Origin: Rugamonas sp. A1-17
GTDB taxonomy: Bacteria > Pseudomonadota > Gammaproteobacteria > Burkholderiales > Burkholderiaceae_D
Reading direction: 5' to 3'
Length of the DNA: 64,000 bases
Assembly (NCBI GenBank): GCA_025548565.1
Contig: JAJLPB010000008.1
Location: forward strand, 186,001 to 250,000
The position numbers and the translations under genes were made by a program. Positions 17,910 to 27,118 of this stretch are shown here, in pieces. Positions within the stretch are counted from its first letter, which is position 1. Each line of letters begins with the position of its first letter. A model generated the notes under the pieces. It was not told the DNA's origin and made no database searches. It saw nothing but the letters and a program-made list of their open reading frames with translations.

Positions 17910-19550
17910 TTAGGGTTGTTGGTCCGCGGCCATGGACAGCGCCACGGCCTCGGCCACCTTGATGCCGTCGACGCCGGCCGACAGGATGCCGCCTGCGTAG
18001 CCGGCGCCTTCGCCGGCCGGGAACAGGCCGCGCGTGTTCAGGCTTTGCAGCGTGTCGTCGCGGCGCTTGATGCGGATCGGCGACGAGGTGCGCGTCTCCA
18101 GGCCGGTCAGCACGGCGTCGTGCTTGAAGTAGCCCTTGACCTGCTTGTCGAACGCCGGGAAGGCTTCGCGCAGCGCCGTCACGGCGAACTCCGGCAGGAT
18201 GGTGGCCAGGTCGGTCAGGTGCACGCCCGGCTTGTACGACGGCACCACGCTGCCGAACCCGGTCGAGGCGCGGCCGGCGACGAAATCGCCCATCAATTGG
18301 CCCGGCGCGTTGTAGGTGCCGCCGCCCAACTCGAAGGCCTTTTCTTCCAGGCGGCGCTGGAACTCGATGCCGGCCAGCGGATGGCCGGGGTAGTCGACTT
18401 CCGGCGAGATGCTGACCACGATGGCGCTGTTGGCGTTGCGCTCGTTGCGCGAGTACTGGCTCATGCCGTTGGTCACCACGCGGCCCGGTTCGGACGCGGC
18501 CGCCACCACCGTGCCGCCGGGGCACATGCAGAAGCTGTACACGGCGCGGCCGTTGGAGGCGTGATGCACCAGCTTGTAGTCGGCCGCGCCGAGGATGGGG
18601 TGGCCGGCGTTGGGGCCGAAGCGGCAGGCGTCGATCAGCGACTGCGGATGCTCGACGCGGAAGCCGATCGAGAACGGCTTGGCCTCGATGTAGACGCCGC
18701 GCCGGTGCAGCATCTCGAAGGTGTCGCGCGCGCTGTGGCCGATCGCCAGCACCACGTGGTTGGTGACGATCTGCTCGCCGCTCTCCAAGGTCAGGCCGCG
18801 CACCTGGCCGCCGTCCGGGCCCCGCTCGATGTCGATGTCGACCACCTTGCTCTCGAAGCGGTACTCGCCGCCCATCTGCTCGATGTTGGCGCGCATCTGC
18901 TCGACCATCTTCACCAGGCGGAAGGTGCCGATGTGCGGCTTGCTGACGTAAATGATTTCCTCCGGCGCGCCGGCCTTGACGAACTCGGTGAGCACCTTGC
19001 GGCCGTAGTGTTTTGGGTCCTTGATTTGGCTGTACAGCTTGCCGTCCGAGAAGGTGCCGGCGCCGCCTTCGCCGAACTGCACGTTCGACTCGGGATTGAG
19101 CTCGCGCTTGCGCCAGAAACCGAAAGTGTCGACGGTGCGTTCGCGCACCTGCTTGCCGCGCTCGAGGATGATGGGACGCAGGCCCATCTGCGCCAGGATC
19201 AGCGCGGCGAACAGGCCGCAGGGGCCGGTGCCGATCACCACCGGGCGCGGATTCTGGTCGTGGCCGGCGAGCTGCTCGCCGTGGGCGACGAATTTGTACG
19301 AGGTGTCCGGCGACGGCATCAGGTGGGTGTCGTGGTGCAGGCGCTTGAGCACCTCGGCCTCGTCCTTGACATCGACGTCGAGCGAGTAGATCAGCACGAT
19401 CGCGGTTTTCTTGCGGGCGTCGTAGCTGCGCTTGAAGACGGTAAAGCCGAGCAGGGCGTCGGCGGCGATGCCCAGGCGGGCCAGGATGGCGGCCGGCAGG
19501 TCGGCTTCGGCGTGGTTCAGGGGGAGTTTTACTTCATTGAGTCGCAACAT
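17910..19550 (-). CDS. FAD-dependent oxidoreductase (COG2509-type dehydrogenase)
   Basis: A 546-residue flavoprotein. An N-terminal domain of about 95 residues precedes the dinucleotide-binding motif in PVVIGTGPCGLFAALILAQMG (G-x-G-x2-G). Later FAD contacts include NVQFGEGGAGTFSDGKLYS and, near the C-terminus, GLFPAGEGAGYAGGILSAGVDG. CMCPGGTVVAAASEPG is characteristic of this uncharacterised dehydrogenase group. No membrane or signal segment is seen, so it is probably cytoplasmic. The electron acceptor and substrate are unknown. It lies between two TBDR genes on the same strand but has its own flanking hairpins, so it need not be functionally linked to them. Confidence 0.85.
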   Translation of the reverse strand: MLRLNEVKLPLNHAEADLPAAILARLGIAADALLGFTVFKRSYDARKKTAIVLIYSLDVDVKDEAEVLKRLHHDTHLMPSPDTSYKFVAHGEQLAGHDQNPRPVVIGTGPCGLFAALILAQMGLRPIILERGKQVRERTVDTFGFWRKRELNPESNVQFGEGGAGTFSDGKLYSQIKDPKHYGRKVLTEFVKAGAPEEIIYVSKPHIGTFRLVKMVEQMRANIEQMGGEYRFESKVVDIDIERGPDGGQVRGLTLESGEQIVTNHVVLAIGHSARDTFEMLHRRGVYIEAKPFSIGFRVEHPQSLIDACRFGPNAGHPILGAADYKLVHHASNGRAVYSFCMCPGGTVVAAASEPGRVVTNGMSQYSRNERNANSAIVVSISPEVDYPGHPLAGIEFQRRLEEKAFELGGGTYNAPGQLMGDFVAGRASTGFGSVVPSYKPGVHLTDLATILPEFAVTALREAFPAFDKQVKGYFKHDAVLTGLETRTSSPIRIKRRDDTLQSLNTRGLFPAGEGAGYAGGILSAGVDGIKVAEAVALSMAADQQP

Positions 19551-19645
19551 GGCAGATCGTTCCGAAAAATTGCATGGCCCCGTAGTTAGCGGGGAGGGAC
19601 GCGGGCGTGGCCCGCGATCCGCTATTTTACCGCAAGCGTCCGGGC

Positions 19646-19706
19646 AAAAAAAAACCCGTCAGCCTGAACGCGCTCAAGAGCGCGCCCAGTGCGGACGGGG
19701 CTTTTT
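19646..19706 (-). terminator. Terminator of T2 (with bidirectional shape)
   Basis: AAAAACCCGTC pairs with GACGGGGCTTTTT (one bulge or mismatch), with an inner GCGCTCAAGAGCGC hairpin. The A run at 19646-19654 becomes the U tail on the minus strand. It follows the T2 stop by about 35 bp. Confidence 0.85.
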
Positions 19707-19741
19707 GACCATCCAGGCTTTGCAGCCTGGAATGAGTCAGC

Positions 19742-22609
19742 TTAGAACTTGGCTGCGGCGGTCACGTAGAACGTGCGGCCCAGTGGGCTGTTGTAACGGC
19801 CGTCGTAGCCAACCTGGTTACCGCCACCGGCGATACGGTTGGAGAACGAAGGATCCTTGTCGAACAGGTTCTTGATGCCGGCGGTGACCGTGTAGGTCTT
19901 GTTGATGTCCGCACGGGTCTGCCAGTCGTAGATGGCCGCCGACGAGACGTCACGTTCCATGCCAACGAAGCCAGCTGCCAGGGTGCCATCCGGATTGACG
20001 GCCTTGACTGCGCCGTCGTCCGCGGTCAGCACTTGGTCGTGGTAGCCCGAACGGTAGTTCAGCGTCAGGGTATGCGTGAACATGCCAGGGGTCTTCAGGC
20101 TGACGGCGAAACGGCTGATGACGCGCGCGGTAACGTTGTTGTAGCTGTCGAAGCGACCCAGGCTGCTTTCCGTGGTGCTGGTAGCGTTGCCCTTGTCATC
20201 GGTACCCGGCAGGGTTTTTTCCGACTTCAGCATGTACGTACCGGTCCAGTTGAAGGACAGGTTGCCGTAGCCGGTCTTCAGACGATAGGAGTGATCCCAG
20301 TCGATACCTTTGTAACGCGAGCTACCCAGGTTGAAGTTAGGCAGCAAGGTCACCAGCTTGTTGGCGCCGATGCCGGCGTCATACACGGTCGAGAACAGGC
20401 TGTTGTAAGCGCCAGGATTGCCGAATACCAGGCCTTCCGACAGTGCCACGATCTGGTTGTTCATCTTGACGTTCCACAGATCGAAGCCCAGCGACAGCGC
20501 GTTCAGCGGTTCGAAGCGGATGCCCAGGGTGTACTGCTTCGATTCTTCCGGTTTCAGGCCGTTGGCGCCTTTGACGCTGTTGCCGCCCGAAGTCAGCGCA
20601 TACTGGGTGGTGCCGGCGCAGTCCGCCGCGCGTGGGTCCGGTGCCTTCACTGGGCAGGCATACTTGCCGGAGGTGACGCCAGCGTCGGTGACCGGAGAGA
20701 TGATGTCGTCCAGATTGGCAACCTTGAAGCCGGTGCCGTACGAGCCGCGCAGCAGCACGGTGCTGATCGGGTTGTAGCGGAACGACAGTTTGTAGGTCGA
20801 CTTCGAGGCGTCATTGCCCTGGGTCGCCGAACCGATCAGTTTGCTGTCCAGGTCGTACACCATGTTGCTCTTGACGGCATCGTAGCTGTCATAGCGCACG
20901 GCGGCCGTCACGTCCAGGTTCTTGATGACCGGCACCAGGAACTCGGCGAAGGTACCCCAGCTCTTGCGCGAACCATCGATCGGCAGGGCGCCTGGCGCGC
21001 TGCCCAGCGGGGTATCAGTCCAGTTAGGCTGTTGCGGGTTAGGGCCCTGGGAGATCGAGCTTGGCGATTGGGAATATTGCTGCTTGGTGGTGTCGGCACC
21101 GACACCGACTTGCACCGCACCGGCTGGCAATTGGTAAATTTCGCCGGAAGCGCGCACGCTCAGGATGTCCAGCTTGGTCTTGGTTTCCGTGTCGAGTTCA
21201 TGCAGAACGGCTGGCGCCAGCAGGGCTGCCGAGGTGCCGGCCGGGCCGAACGGGTCGAAGGCCAGCGTCTTGTATTTGTCGCGGCTCAGGAAGCCACCGT
21301 TGTAGTTCGCAGTGCGGGTGTTTTCCGAGTGAACATACGACGCGGTGTAGTCGAAGTCCTTGAAGCGGCCTTCGATGCCCCCGGCGAAGTGCAGCGCCTT
21401 GGAAATGTACTCTTCCGAACGGCCGCCAGCGTCGACCAGACGCAGGTTCATCGTGGCTTTCTTCACGTTCGCTGGATCGATGCCCAGTTGCGCCAGGTAC
21501 GGCGCCACATTGGCGGCGTACTTCGGATCGGTCAGCGGCAGCGCCAGGCCCTGGGCTGCTGGTGCGAAGCGGCTGGTCTGGGTGAACTTGGAGTCGACCA
21601 GTTCGGCGAACGCGGTGGTGTCGGCGTTGATCTTGGCGCGGCCCGATACGAAGAAGCTGTCGCGCTTCGATTTAGGAATCAGCTGCACGGTGCCCGAGTA
21701 GTCGAACCAGCACGACTTGTCGGTGGCGCTGCCGATGTAGGCGGTGTTGGGTGCGCACTTGCCGTCCTTCAGGTAGTTTGGCGAGAACGTCATCGGATCT
21801 TTGCCGTCCTTGAAGTTCAGCGTCACCGAAGCTGGCGTGGTGTTGATGGCCAGCTGGTACAGCGAATATGGCTTGCCGTCGTGGTCGAAACGCACCAGGC
21901 CGGTCTTGGCGAAGTCGCGCTGCGAGGCGTTCAGTTCTTTTTGCTCGTCGTGGCTGTAGGAGGCCAGGATGTTGAAGCCATCCTTCTCCAGATCGCCAAA
22001 GCCTTTGGACAGGGCGACGTTGCTGCTGCGCGCGCCTTCTTTTTCCGGCGAGGTGTAGGTGCCTTCAATGTTGAAGTCCTGCTGGTTTTTCTTCAGCACG
22101 AAGTTGACCACGCCGGCGATGGCGTCGGCGCCGTACAGGGCCGAGGCGCCGTCGGTCAGCACTTCGACGCGCTCGACCGCTGCCAGCGGGATGCTGGCCA
22201 GGTTGACCGCGCTGCCGGCGGTGTAAGGCGCCATGCGGCGGCCGTTCAACAGCACCAGGGTGTAGCCTGCGCCGATACTGTGGATGGAGGCGTTCTGCAC
22301 ACCGCCGCCGCCACCGTTAACCGAATCCGCAGAGGTCAGGAAGCCTTGCATTGCTGGCAATGCCTGAACCAGGTCTTCTACGTTCTTTGCGCCGCTCTTT
22401 GCGATGTCGGCGCTGGTGATGACCTGGACCGGTACCGAACCTTCCTTGGCGATGCGTTTAATCGACGAACCGGTGATCTCTACCCGTTGAATGGTGTCGC
22501 TGCCGGCTTCCTGTGCCAGTGCCGATTGTGCGGCCAGGCCCATGCCGATCATCACACCACTGGAAAAGATCAGACGTACCGAACGCGATAAAACTGTTTC
22601 TCTCATCAT
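19742..22609 (-). CDS. TonB-dependent receptor T2
   Basis: A 955-residue outer-membrane receptor with signal peptide MMRETVLSRSVRLIFSSG...ALAQ. VEITGSSIKRIAKEGSVPVQV leads into the plug. The plug has NGGGGGVQNASIHSIG, YTLVLLNGRRMAPYTAG and LYGADAIAGVVNFVLKKN. These features place it in the 'NGGG/YTLVLLNGRR' subgroup with T4 and T6; T6 is its closest relative here, sharing long stretches of plug and barrel. It ends AAAKF with a terminal aromatic, as expected for barrel assembly. AGAGGAG precedes the start. Substrate is not evident. Confidence 0.93.
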   Translation of the reverse strand: MMRETVLSRSVRLIFSSGVMIGMGLAAQSALAQEAGSDTIQRVEITGSSIKRIAKEGSVPVQVITSADIAKSGAKNVEDLVQALPAMQGFLTSADSVNGGGGGVQNASIHSIGAGYTLVLLNGRRMAPYTAGSAVNLASIPLAAVERVEVLTDGASALYGADAIAGVVNFVLKKNQQDFNIEGTYTSPEKEGARSSNVALSKGFGDLEKDGFNILASYSHDEQKELNASQRDFAKTGLVRFDHDGKPYSLYQLAINTTPASVTLNFKDGKDPMTFSPNYLKDGKCAPNTAYIGSATDKSCWFDYSGTVQLIPKSKRDSFFVSGRAKINADTTAFAELVDSKFTQTSRFAPAAQGLALPLTDPKYAANVAPYLAQLGIDPANVKKATMNLRLVDAGGRSEEYISKALHFAGGIEGRFKDFDYTASYVHSENTRTANYNGGFLSRDKYKTLAFDPFGPAGTSAALLAPAVLHELDTETKTKLDILSVRASGEIYQLPAGAVQVGVGADTTKQQYSQSPSSISQGPNPQQPNWTDTPLGSAPGALPIDGSRKSWGTFAEFLVPVIKNLDVTAAVRYDSYDAVKSNMVYDLDSKLIGSATQGNDASKSTYKLSFRYNPISTVLLRGSYGTGFKVANLDDIISPVTDAGVTSGKYACPVKAPDPRAADCAGTTQYALTSGGNSVKGANGLKPEESKQYTLGIRFEPLNALSLGFDLWNVKMNNQIVALSEGLVFGNPGAYNSLFSTVYDAGIGANKLVTLLPNFNLGSSRYKGIDWDHSYRLKTGYGNLSFNWTGTYMLKSEKTLPGTDDKGNATSTTESSLGRFDSYNNVTARVISRFAVSLKTPGMFTHTLTLNYRSGYHDQVLTADDGAVKAVNPDGTLAAGFVGMERDVSSAAIYDWQTRADINKTYTVTAGIKNLFDKDPSFSNRIAGGGNQVGYDGRYNSPLGRTFYVTAAAKF

Positions 22610-22707
22610 TGCTCAAACTCCTCTGCGGGAAAATTATGTGTGCTTTTTACGCTTTATGGGCGGGTTACTGAGACGTTCATTGCGGATAGCAATGAATTTC
22701 AGCCAGC

Positions 22708-22738
22708 TTATGAGACCATCGCCCTTATTTCCTGTCAA
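22708..22738 (-). promoter_or_regulatory. Shared TBDR promoter motif (T2)
   Basis: On the minus strand TTGACA is followed after 17 bp by TCTCATAA, 99 bp from the T2 start codon. It is the same motif as in front of T1, T4, T5 and T6. Confidence 0.55.
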
Positions 22739-22964
22739 TAAGGCAAATTGTTGCTAGCCAAACATCTGTATTGAAAAAACAACGGATGGGAATGGTGCGA
22801 GTGGCGTTTCAACCACAAATGCCCGGTGCCGGTGGGCAGCGGAGGACCCTGAAACGGGCCGTGGCAGAGGGATGGCAGGGAATGTAGCGTACCAATTGAG
22901 AATGCAAGTATTTTATTTAAAATATTAACTCTAGGAATGTGAAAATATTATCAAAAGGTGATGC

Positions 22965-22984
22965 AAAAAAACCACAGCGGTTTT
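22965..22984 (-). terminator. Probable terminator of rsmE
   Basis: On the minus strand AAAACC-GCTGT-GGTTTT is followed by further T residues (an A run at 22965-22971 on the plus strand). It lies about 120 bp downstream of the rsmE stop. Confidence 0.55.
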
Positions 22985-23101
22985 CCGGGGGGGCGGCGCG
23001 TGCATGGCATTTAAATAGTGAATTCAAACATGGCCGATATTCTTTGCCGGGCCCGCATGAATGTCATTTTATAAATAACTGTATATTGGCCCGCGCCGCG
23101 C

Positions 23102-23830
23102 TTAATCCATGCCGCCCCAACTGGCGTTCAGCGCGGCGACGGCGGCCAGGCCGGCGGTCTCGGTGCGCAGGATGCGCGGCCCCATCGCCAGCGGCAGCGC
23201 GCCGCGGGCGATCGCCAGCTGCTCTTCCGCTTCGCTCAGGCCGCCTTCGGGGCCGATCACCAGCGTCACCGGCTGCGGCGGCTGATGGCGCGCCCACTGG
23301 GCCAGCGACTGCTCGGCGCGCGGCGTCAGGATAATGCGCTTGTGCATGTCCTGCTGGGCGATCCACTGCTGGTAGTCCTGCACCCCGGCCAGCTGGGGCA
23401 GGCGGTTGCGTCCGCTCTGTTCCGAGGCCGACTCGATGATGCCCTGCCAGTGCGAGCGTTTCTTTTCCGCCCGCTCGGCCGACAGCCGCACCACGCAGCG
23501 CTGCGCGGCCAGCGGCACGATGCCGCTGACGCCCAGTTCGACCGCTTTTTCGATGATCCAGTCCAGCTTGCTCGCCTCCGGCAGGCATTGCGCCAGCGTG
23601 ATGGCGTACGGCAACTCGACGTCGCGCGGGTTGTGCGCCTTGATCTCGGCCGTCACGCTGCGCTTGCCGATGTCGCTGAGCGTGGCGCTGAATTCGCCGC
23701 CGTCGCCGTTGAACAGCGTGATCAGCGTGCCCTGGGCCAGGCGCAGCACCAGGATGTGGTGGGCCACCGCCTCGGGCAGGCTGACGAGCTGGCCGACGGC
23801 CAGGGGCTGGGAGAGGTAAAAGCGGGGCAT
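23102..23830 (-). CDS. rsmE: 16S rRNA (uracil(1498)-N3)-methyltransferase RsmE
   Basis: A 242-residue SPOUT-class methyltransferase that modifies U1498 of 16S rRNA with SAM. It begins MPRFYLSQPLAVGQLVSLPE with the PUA-like N-terminal domain (HHILVLRLAQG). The methyltransferase part has LPEASKLDWIIEKAVELGV, QSGRNRLPQL, IGPEGGLSEAEE and LGPRILRTETA-type segments (here MGPRILRTETAGLAA), which form the trefoil knot and SAM site. The reading frame stays open far upstream of this ATG across tkt and gap, but that extension is antisense to real genes; the MPRFY start matches the family length. It is divergent from tkt. Confidence 0.95.
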   Translation of the reverse strand: MPRFYLSQPLAVGQLVSLPEAVAHHILVLRLAQGTLITLFNGDGGEFSATLSDIGKRSVTAEIKAHNPRDVELPYAITLAQCLPEASKLDWIIEKAVELGVSGIVPLAAQRCVVRLSAERAEKKRSHWQGIIESASEQSGRNRLPQLAGVQDYQQWIAQQDMHKRIILTPRAEQSLAQWARHQPPQPVTLVIGPEGGLSEAEEQLAIARGALPLAMGPRILRTETAGLAAVAALNASWGGMD

Positions 23831-23983
23831 GCGCGGATCCGGTCGGTTTGAGATCCGCAATTTTAAATGGTGGACGCCTCGGTCTGGTAAAATAATGGGT
23901 TCAGCAAGTGAGCAGCACAGACAGTAGCAACGACAGCAGCATCCCATTGCCCCCAGTTTCCATACTTTCGTGATAGACCTACG

Positions 23984-25978
23984 ATGACTTCTACGCTCCC
24001 AACCACCCCAATGGCTAACGCGATCCGCGCGCTGGCAATGGACGCCGTCCAGAAGGCCAATTCCGGCCACCCAGGCATGCCGATGGGCATGGCCGAAATC
24101 GCCGTGGCGCTGTGGAGTGGCCATTACAGCCACAACCCGGCCAACCCGAAATGGGTGAACCGCGACCGCTTCCTGCTGTCCAACGGCCACGGCTCGATGC
24201 TGCACTACGCGCTGCTGCACCTGTCGGGTTACGCGGTGACCATGGACGACATCAAGTCCTTCCGCCAGATGCATTCGAAAACCCCGGGCCACCCGGAAGT
24301 CGATGTCACGCCGGGCGTGGAAACGACCACCGGCCCGCTGGGCCAGGGCATCGCCAACGCGGTCGGCATGGCGCTGTCCGAGTACCTGCTGGCGGCCGAG
24401 TTCAACAAGCCGGGCCTGGACATCGTCAACCACTACACCTACGCCTTTGTCGGCGACGGCTGCCTGATGGAAGGCATCTCGCACGAAGTGTGCGCGCTGG
24501 CCGGCACCCTGGGCCTGAACAAGCTGATCGCGCTGTATGACGACAACGGCATCTCGATCGATGGCAAGGTCGAGGGCTGGTTCACCGACGACACCCCGGC
24601 CCGTTTCGAAGCGTACGGCTGGAACGTGATCCGCGCGGTCGACGGCCACGACGTGGCCGCCGTCTCGGCCGCCATCGCCGCCGCCAAGACCTCCAGCAAG
24701 CCGACCCTGATCTGCTGCAAGACCATCATCGGCAAGGGCTCGCCCAATCTGCAAGGTGGCGACAAGGTGCACGGCGCCGCGCTGGGCGACAAGGAAGTGG
24801 CCGCCGTGCGTGAATACATCGGCTGGAGCGCCGCGCCGTTCGAGATCCCCGCCGACGTCTACGCCGCCTGGGACGCCAAGGCCGCCGGCGCCGAACGCGA
24901 GACCGCGTGGAGCGCCAAGTTCGCGCAATACAGCGCCCAGTTCCCGGCCGAAGCCGCCGAACTGAGCCGCCGCATGGCCGGCGAACTGCCTGCCGCCTTC
25001 GAGGCCACGCTGGCCGCCGGCATCGCCGCCTGCGTCGAGAAGAAGGAAAACATCGCCACCCGCAAGGCCAGCCAGAACGCCATCCAGGCGCTGGCCCCTG
25101 TGCTGCCGGAATTCCTGGGCGGCTCGGCCGACCTGACCGGCTCCAACCTGACCAACTGGAAAGAGTGCGTGGCGCTGCGTTCCGGCAAACCAGGCAACCA
25201 CATCAATTATGGCGTGCGCGAATTCGGCATGTCGGCCATCATGAACGGCATTACGTTGCATGGCGGCTACATCCCGTTCGGCGCCACCTTCCTTACCTTC
25301 TCGGACTACAGCCGCAACGCGCTGCGCATGGCCGCGCTGATGAAGCTGCGTTCGATCTTCGTGTTCACCCACGATTCGATCGGCCTGGGCGAAGACGGCC
25401 CGACCCACCAGTCGGTCGAGCACATCTCGTCGATGCGCCTGATCCCCAACCTGGACAACTGGCGTCCGTGCGACACCGTCGAATCGATGGTGGCGTGGGG
25501 CGAGGCGGTCAAGCGCAAGGCCGGCCCTTCGACGCTGATCTTCTCGCGCCAGAACCTGCCGTACCAGGAGCGTTCGGCCCAGCAGATCGCCGACGTCGCC
25601 CGTGGCGGCTACGTGCTGAGCGAAGTGGCGGACGCCAAGGTCACGCTGATCGCCACCGGTTCCGAGGTCGAGCTGGCCGTGGCGGCCGCTTCCGCGCTGG
25701 CCGCGGAAGGCATCGCCGCGCGCGTGGTGTCGATGCCGTCGACCGATGTATTTGACCGTCAGGACGCCGCCTACAAGGCCAGCGTGTTGACCAAAGGCTT
25801 GCCACGCGTGGCAATCGAAGCCGGCGTGACCGATTTCTGGTACAAATACGTCGGTCTGGAAGGCGCGGTGGTCGGCATCGATACCTTCGGTGAATCGGCC
25901 CCGGCAGGCGTGCTGTTCAAGCACTTCGGCTTCACGGTGGAAAACGTCGTGGCGAAAGTCAAATCTGTCATTGCATAA
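23984..25978 (+). CDS. tkt: Transketolase
   Basis: A 664-residue thiamine-diphosphate enzyme that moves two-carbon units between sugar phosphates in the pentose phosphate pathway. The N-terminal TPP domain shows SGHPGMPMGMAEI, GPLGQGIANAVGMA and GDGCLMEGISHE (GDG ... N motif). The central domain has REFGMSAIMNGI and THDSIGLGEDGPTHQ with the catalytic-site His and Glu. Length is typical. It is followed by gap after 48 bp; a TATAAT directly after the tkt stop may give gap an additional promoter. Confidence 0.97.
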   Translation: MTSTLPTTPMANAIRALAMDAVQKANSGHPGMPMGMAEIAVALWSGHYSHNPANPKWVNRDRFLLSNGHGSMLHYALLHLSGYAVTMDDIKSFRQMHSKTPGHPEVDVTPGVETTTGPLGQGIANAVGMALSEYLLAAEFNKPGLDIVNHYTYAFVGDGCLMEGISHEVCALAGTLGLNKLIALYDDNGISIDGKVEGWFTDDTPARFEAYGWNVIRAVDGHDVAAVSAAIAAAKTSSKPTLICCKTIIGKGSPNLQGGDKVHGAALGDKEVAAVREYIGWSAAPFEIPADVYAAWDAKAAGAERETAWSAKFAQYSAQFPAEAAELSRRMAGELPAAFEATLAAGIAACVEKKENIATRKASQNAIQALAPVLPEFLGGSADLTGSNLTNWKECVALRSGKPGNHINYGVREFGMSAIMNGITLHGGYIPFGATFLTFSDYSRNALRMAALMKLRSIFVFTHDSIGLGEDGPTHQSVEHISSMRLIPNLDNWRPCDTVESMVAWGEAVKRKAGPSTLIFSRQNLPYQERSAQQIADVARGGYVLSEVADAKVTLIATGSEVELAVAAASALAAEGIAARVVSMPSTDVFDRQDAAYKASVLTKGLPRVAIEAGVTDFWYKYVGLEGAVVGIDTFGESAPAGVLFKHFGFTVENVVAKVKSVIA

Positions 25979-26026
25979 TCTATAATTGCTTGTTGCATTA
26001 CCTATTTTTCTAATCAGGAGCATAGT

Positions 26027-27037
26027 ATGACGATCAAAGTTGCAATCAATGGCTACGGCCGCATCGGCCGCAATGTGCTGCGCGCTTTCTACGAAGGCGG
26101 CAAGAAACAAGACATCCAGATCGTTGCGATCAACGACCTGGGCGATGCCAAGTCGAACGCTCACCTGACCCGCTACGACACCGCCCACGGCAAGTTCCCA
26201 GGCACCGTGACGGTGGACGGCGACAACATGATCGTGAACGGCGACGTGATCCGCGTGTTCGCGCAGCGCAACCCTGCGGAAATCCCATGGGGCGAGCTGG
26301 GCGTGGACGTGGTGCTGGAGTGCACCGGCTTCTTCACCACCAAAGAGAAGGCTTCGGCCCACCTGAAGGGCGGCGCCAAGAAAGTCATCATCTCGGCGCC
26401 GGGCGGCAAGGATGTCGACGCCACCATCGTGTACGGCGTCAACCAGCATGTGCTGAAAGCCACCGACACCGTGATCTCGAACGCGTCGTGCACCACCAAC
26501 TGCCTGGCCCCGCTGGTCAAGCCGCTGAACGACGCCATCGGCGTGGAGACCGGCCTGATGACCACCGTGCACGCCTACACCAACGACCAGGTGCTGAGCG
26601 ACGTGATGCACGAAGACCTGCGCCGCGCCCGTTCGGCCACCATGAGCATGATCCCGACCAAGACCGGCGCCGCCGCCGCGGTCGGCCTGGTGCTGCCCGA
26701 GCTGAACGGCAAGTTGGACGGTTTCGCGATCCGCGTGCCGACCATCAACGTGTCGCTGGTCGACCTGTCGTTCATCGCCAAGCGCGACACGACCGTGGAC
26801 GAAGTCAACGCGCTGATGAAGGCCGCCGCCGAAGGCGCGCTGAAGGAAGTGCTGACCTACCAGACCGAACCGCTGGTGTCGATCGACTTCAACCACAATC
26901 CTGCCTCGTCGAACTTCGACTCGACCCTGACCAAAGTGTCGGGCCGCCTGGTCAAGGTATCGTCGTGGTACGACAATGAGTGGGGCTTCTCGAACCGCAT
27001 GCTGGACACCACCGTGGCGCTGATGACCGCCAAGTAG
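26027..27037 (+). CDS. gap: Glyceraldehyde-3-phosphate dehydrogenase, type I
   Basis: A 336-residue NAD-dependent glycolytic enzyme. The Rossmann motif is INGYGRIGRNVLRA and the catalytic loop ASCTTNCLAP with Cys155. SWYDNEWGFSNRM is the conserved C-terminal signature. CAGGAG precedes the ATG by 7 nt. It lies downstream of tkt on the same strand, forming a compact carbon-metabolism pair, and ends at a strong bidirectional terminator. Confidence 0.97.
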   Translation: MTIKVAINGYGRIGRNVLRAFYEGGKKQDIQIVAINDLGDAKSNAHLTRYDTAHGKFPGTVTVDGDNMIVNGDVIRVFAQRNPAEIPWGELGVDVVLECTGFFTTKEKASAHLKGGAKKVIISAPGGKDVDATIVYGVNQHVLKATDTVISNASCTTNCLAPLVKPLNDAIGVETGLMTTVHAYTNDQVLSDVMHEDLRRARSATMSMIPTKTGAAAAVGLVLPELNGKLDGFAIRVPTINVSLVDLSFIAKRDTTVDEVNALMKAAAEGALKEVLTYQTEPLVSIDFNHNPASSNFDSTLTKVSGRLVKVSSWYDNEWGFSNRMLDTTVALMTAK

Positions 27038-27053
27038 TCCGGCCTGCATCAAG

Positions 27054-27107
27054 AAAACCCATCGGCATGGAACGCGGCTTGAGCGCGTTGCGGCCGGTGG
27101 GTTTTTT
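27054..27107. terminator. Bidirectional terminator between gap and T3
   Basis: AAAACCCATCGGC pairs with GCCGGTGGGTTTT and ends in six T. It serves gap (+) and the convergent T3 (-). Confidence 0.9.
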
Positions 27108-27118
27108 ATGCCCCGTCG

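Larger units (their letters stand above)
22610..23101. other. 492-bp intergenic region upstream of T2
   Basis: It contains the T2 promoter motif (22708-22738), a short terminator-like hairpin (22965-22984) and an unusually AT-rich stretch around 22880-23090, in contrast to the surrounding GC-rich DNA. Only short, unsupported ORFs are present. Confidence 0.6.

Noticed and set aside
22610..23101. Possible horizontally acquired island in the AT-rich gap upstream of T2
   Set aside because: Only about 200 bp is AT-rich, with no ORF, repeat or integrase; a promoter/terminator region explains it.
23831..27052. Very long minus-strand reading frame continuing upstream from rsmE through tkt and gap (about 1,000 extra codons)
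   Set aside because: It is antisense to two well-recognised enzymes, and its translation is His/Arg/Ala/Gln-rich without domains. High GC with strong third-position bias produces such shadow frames.
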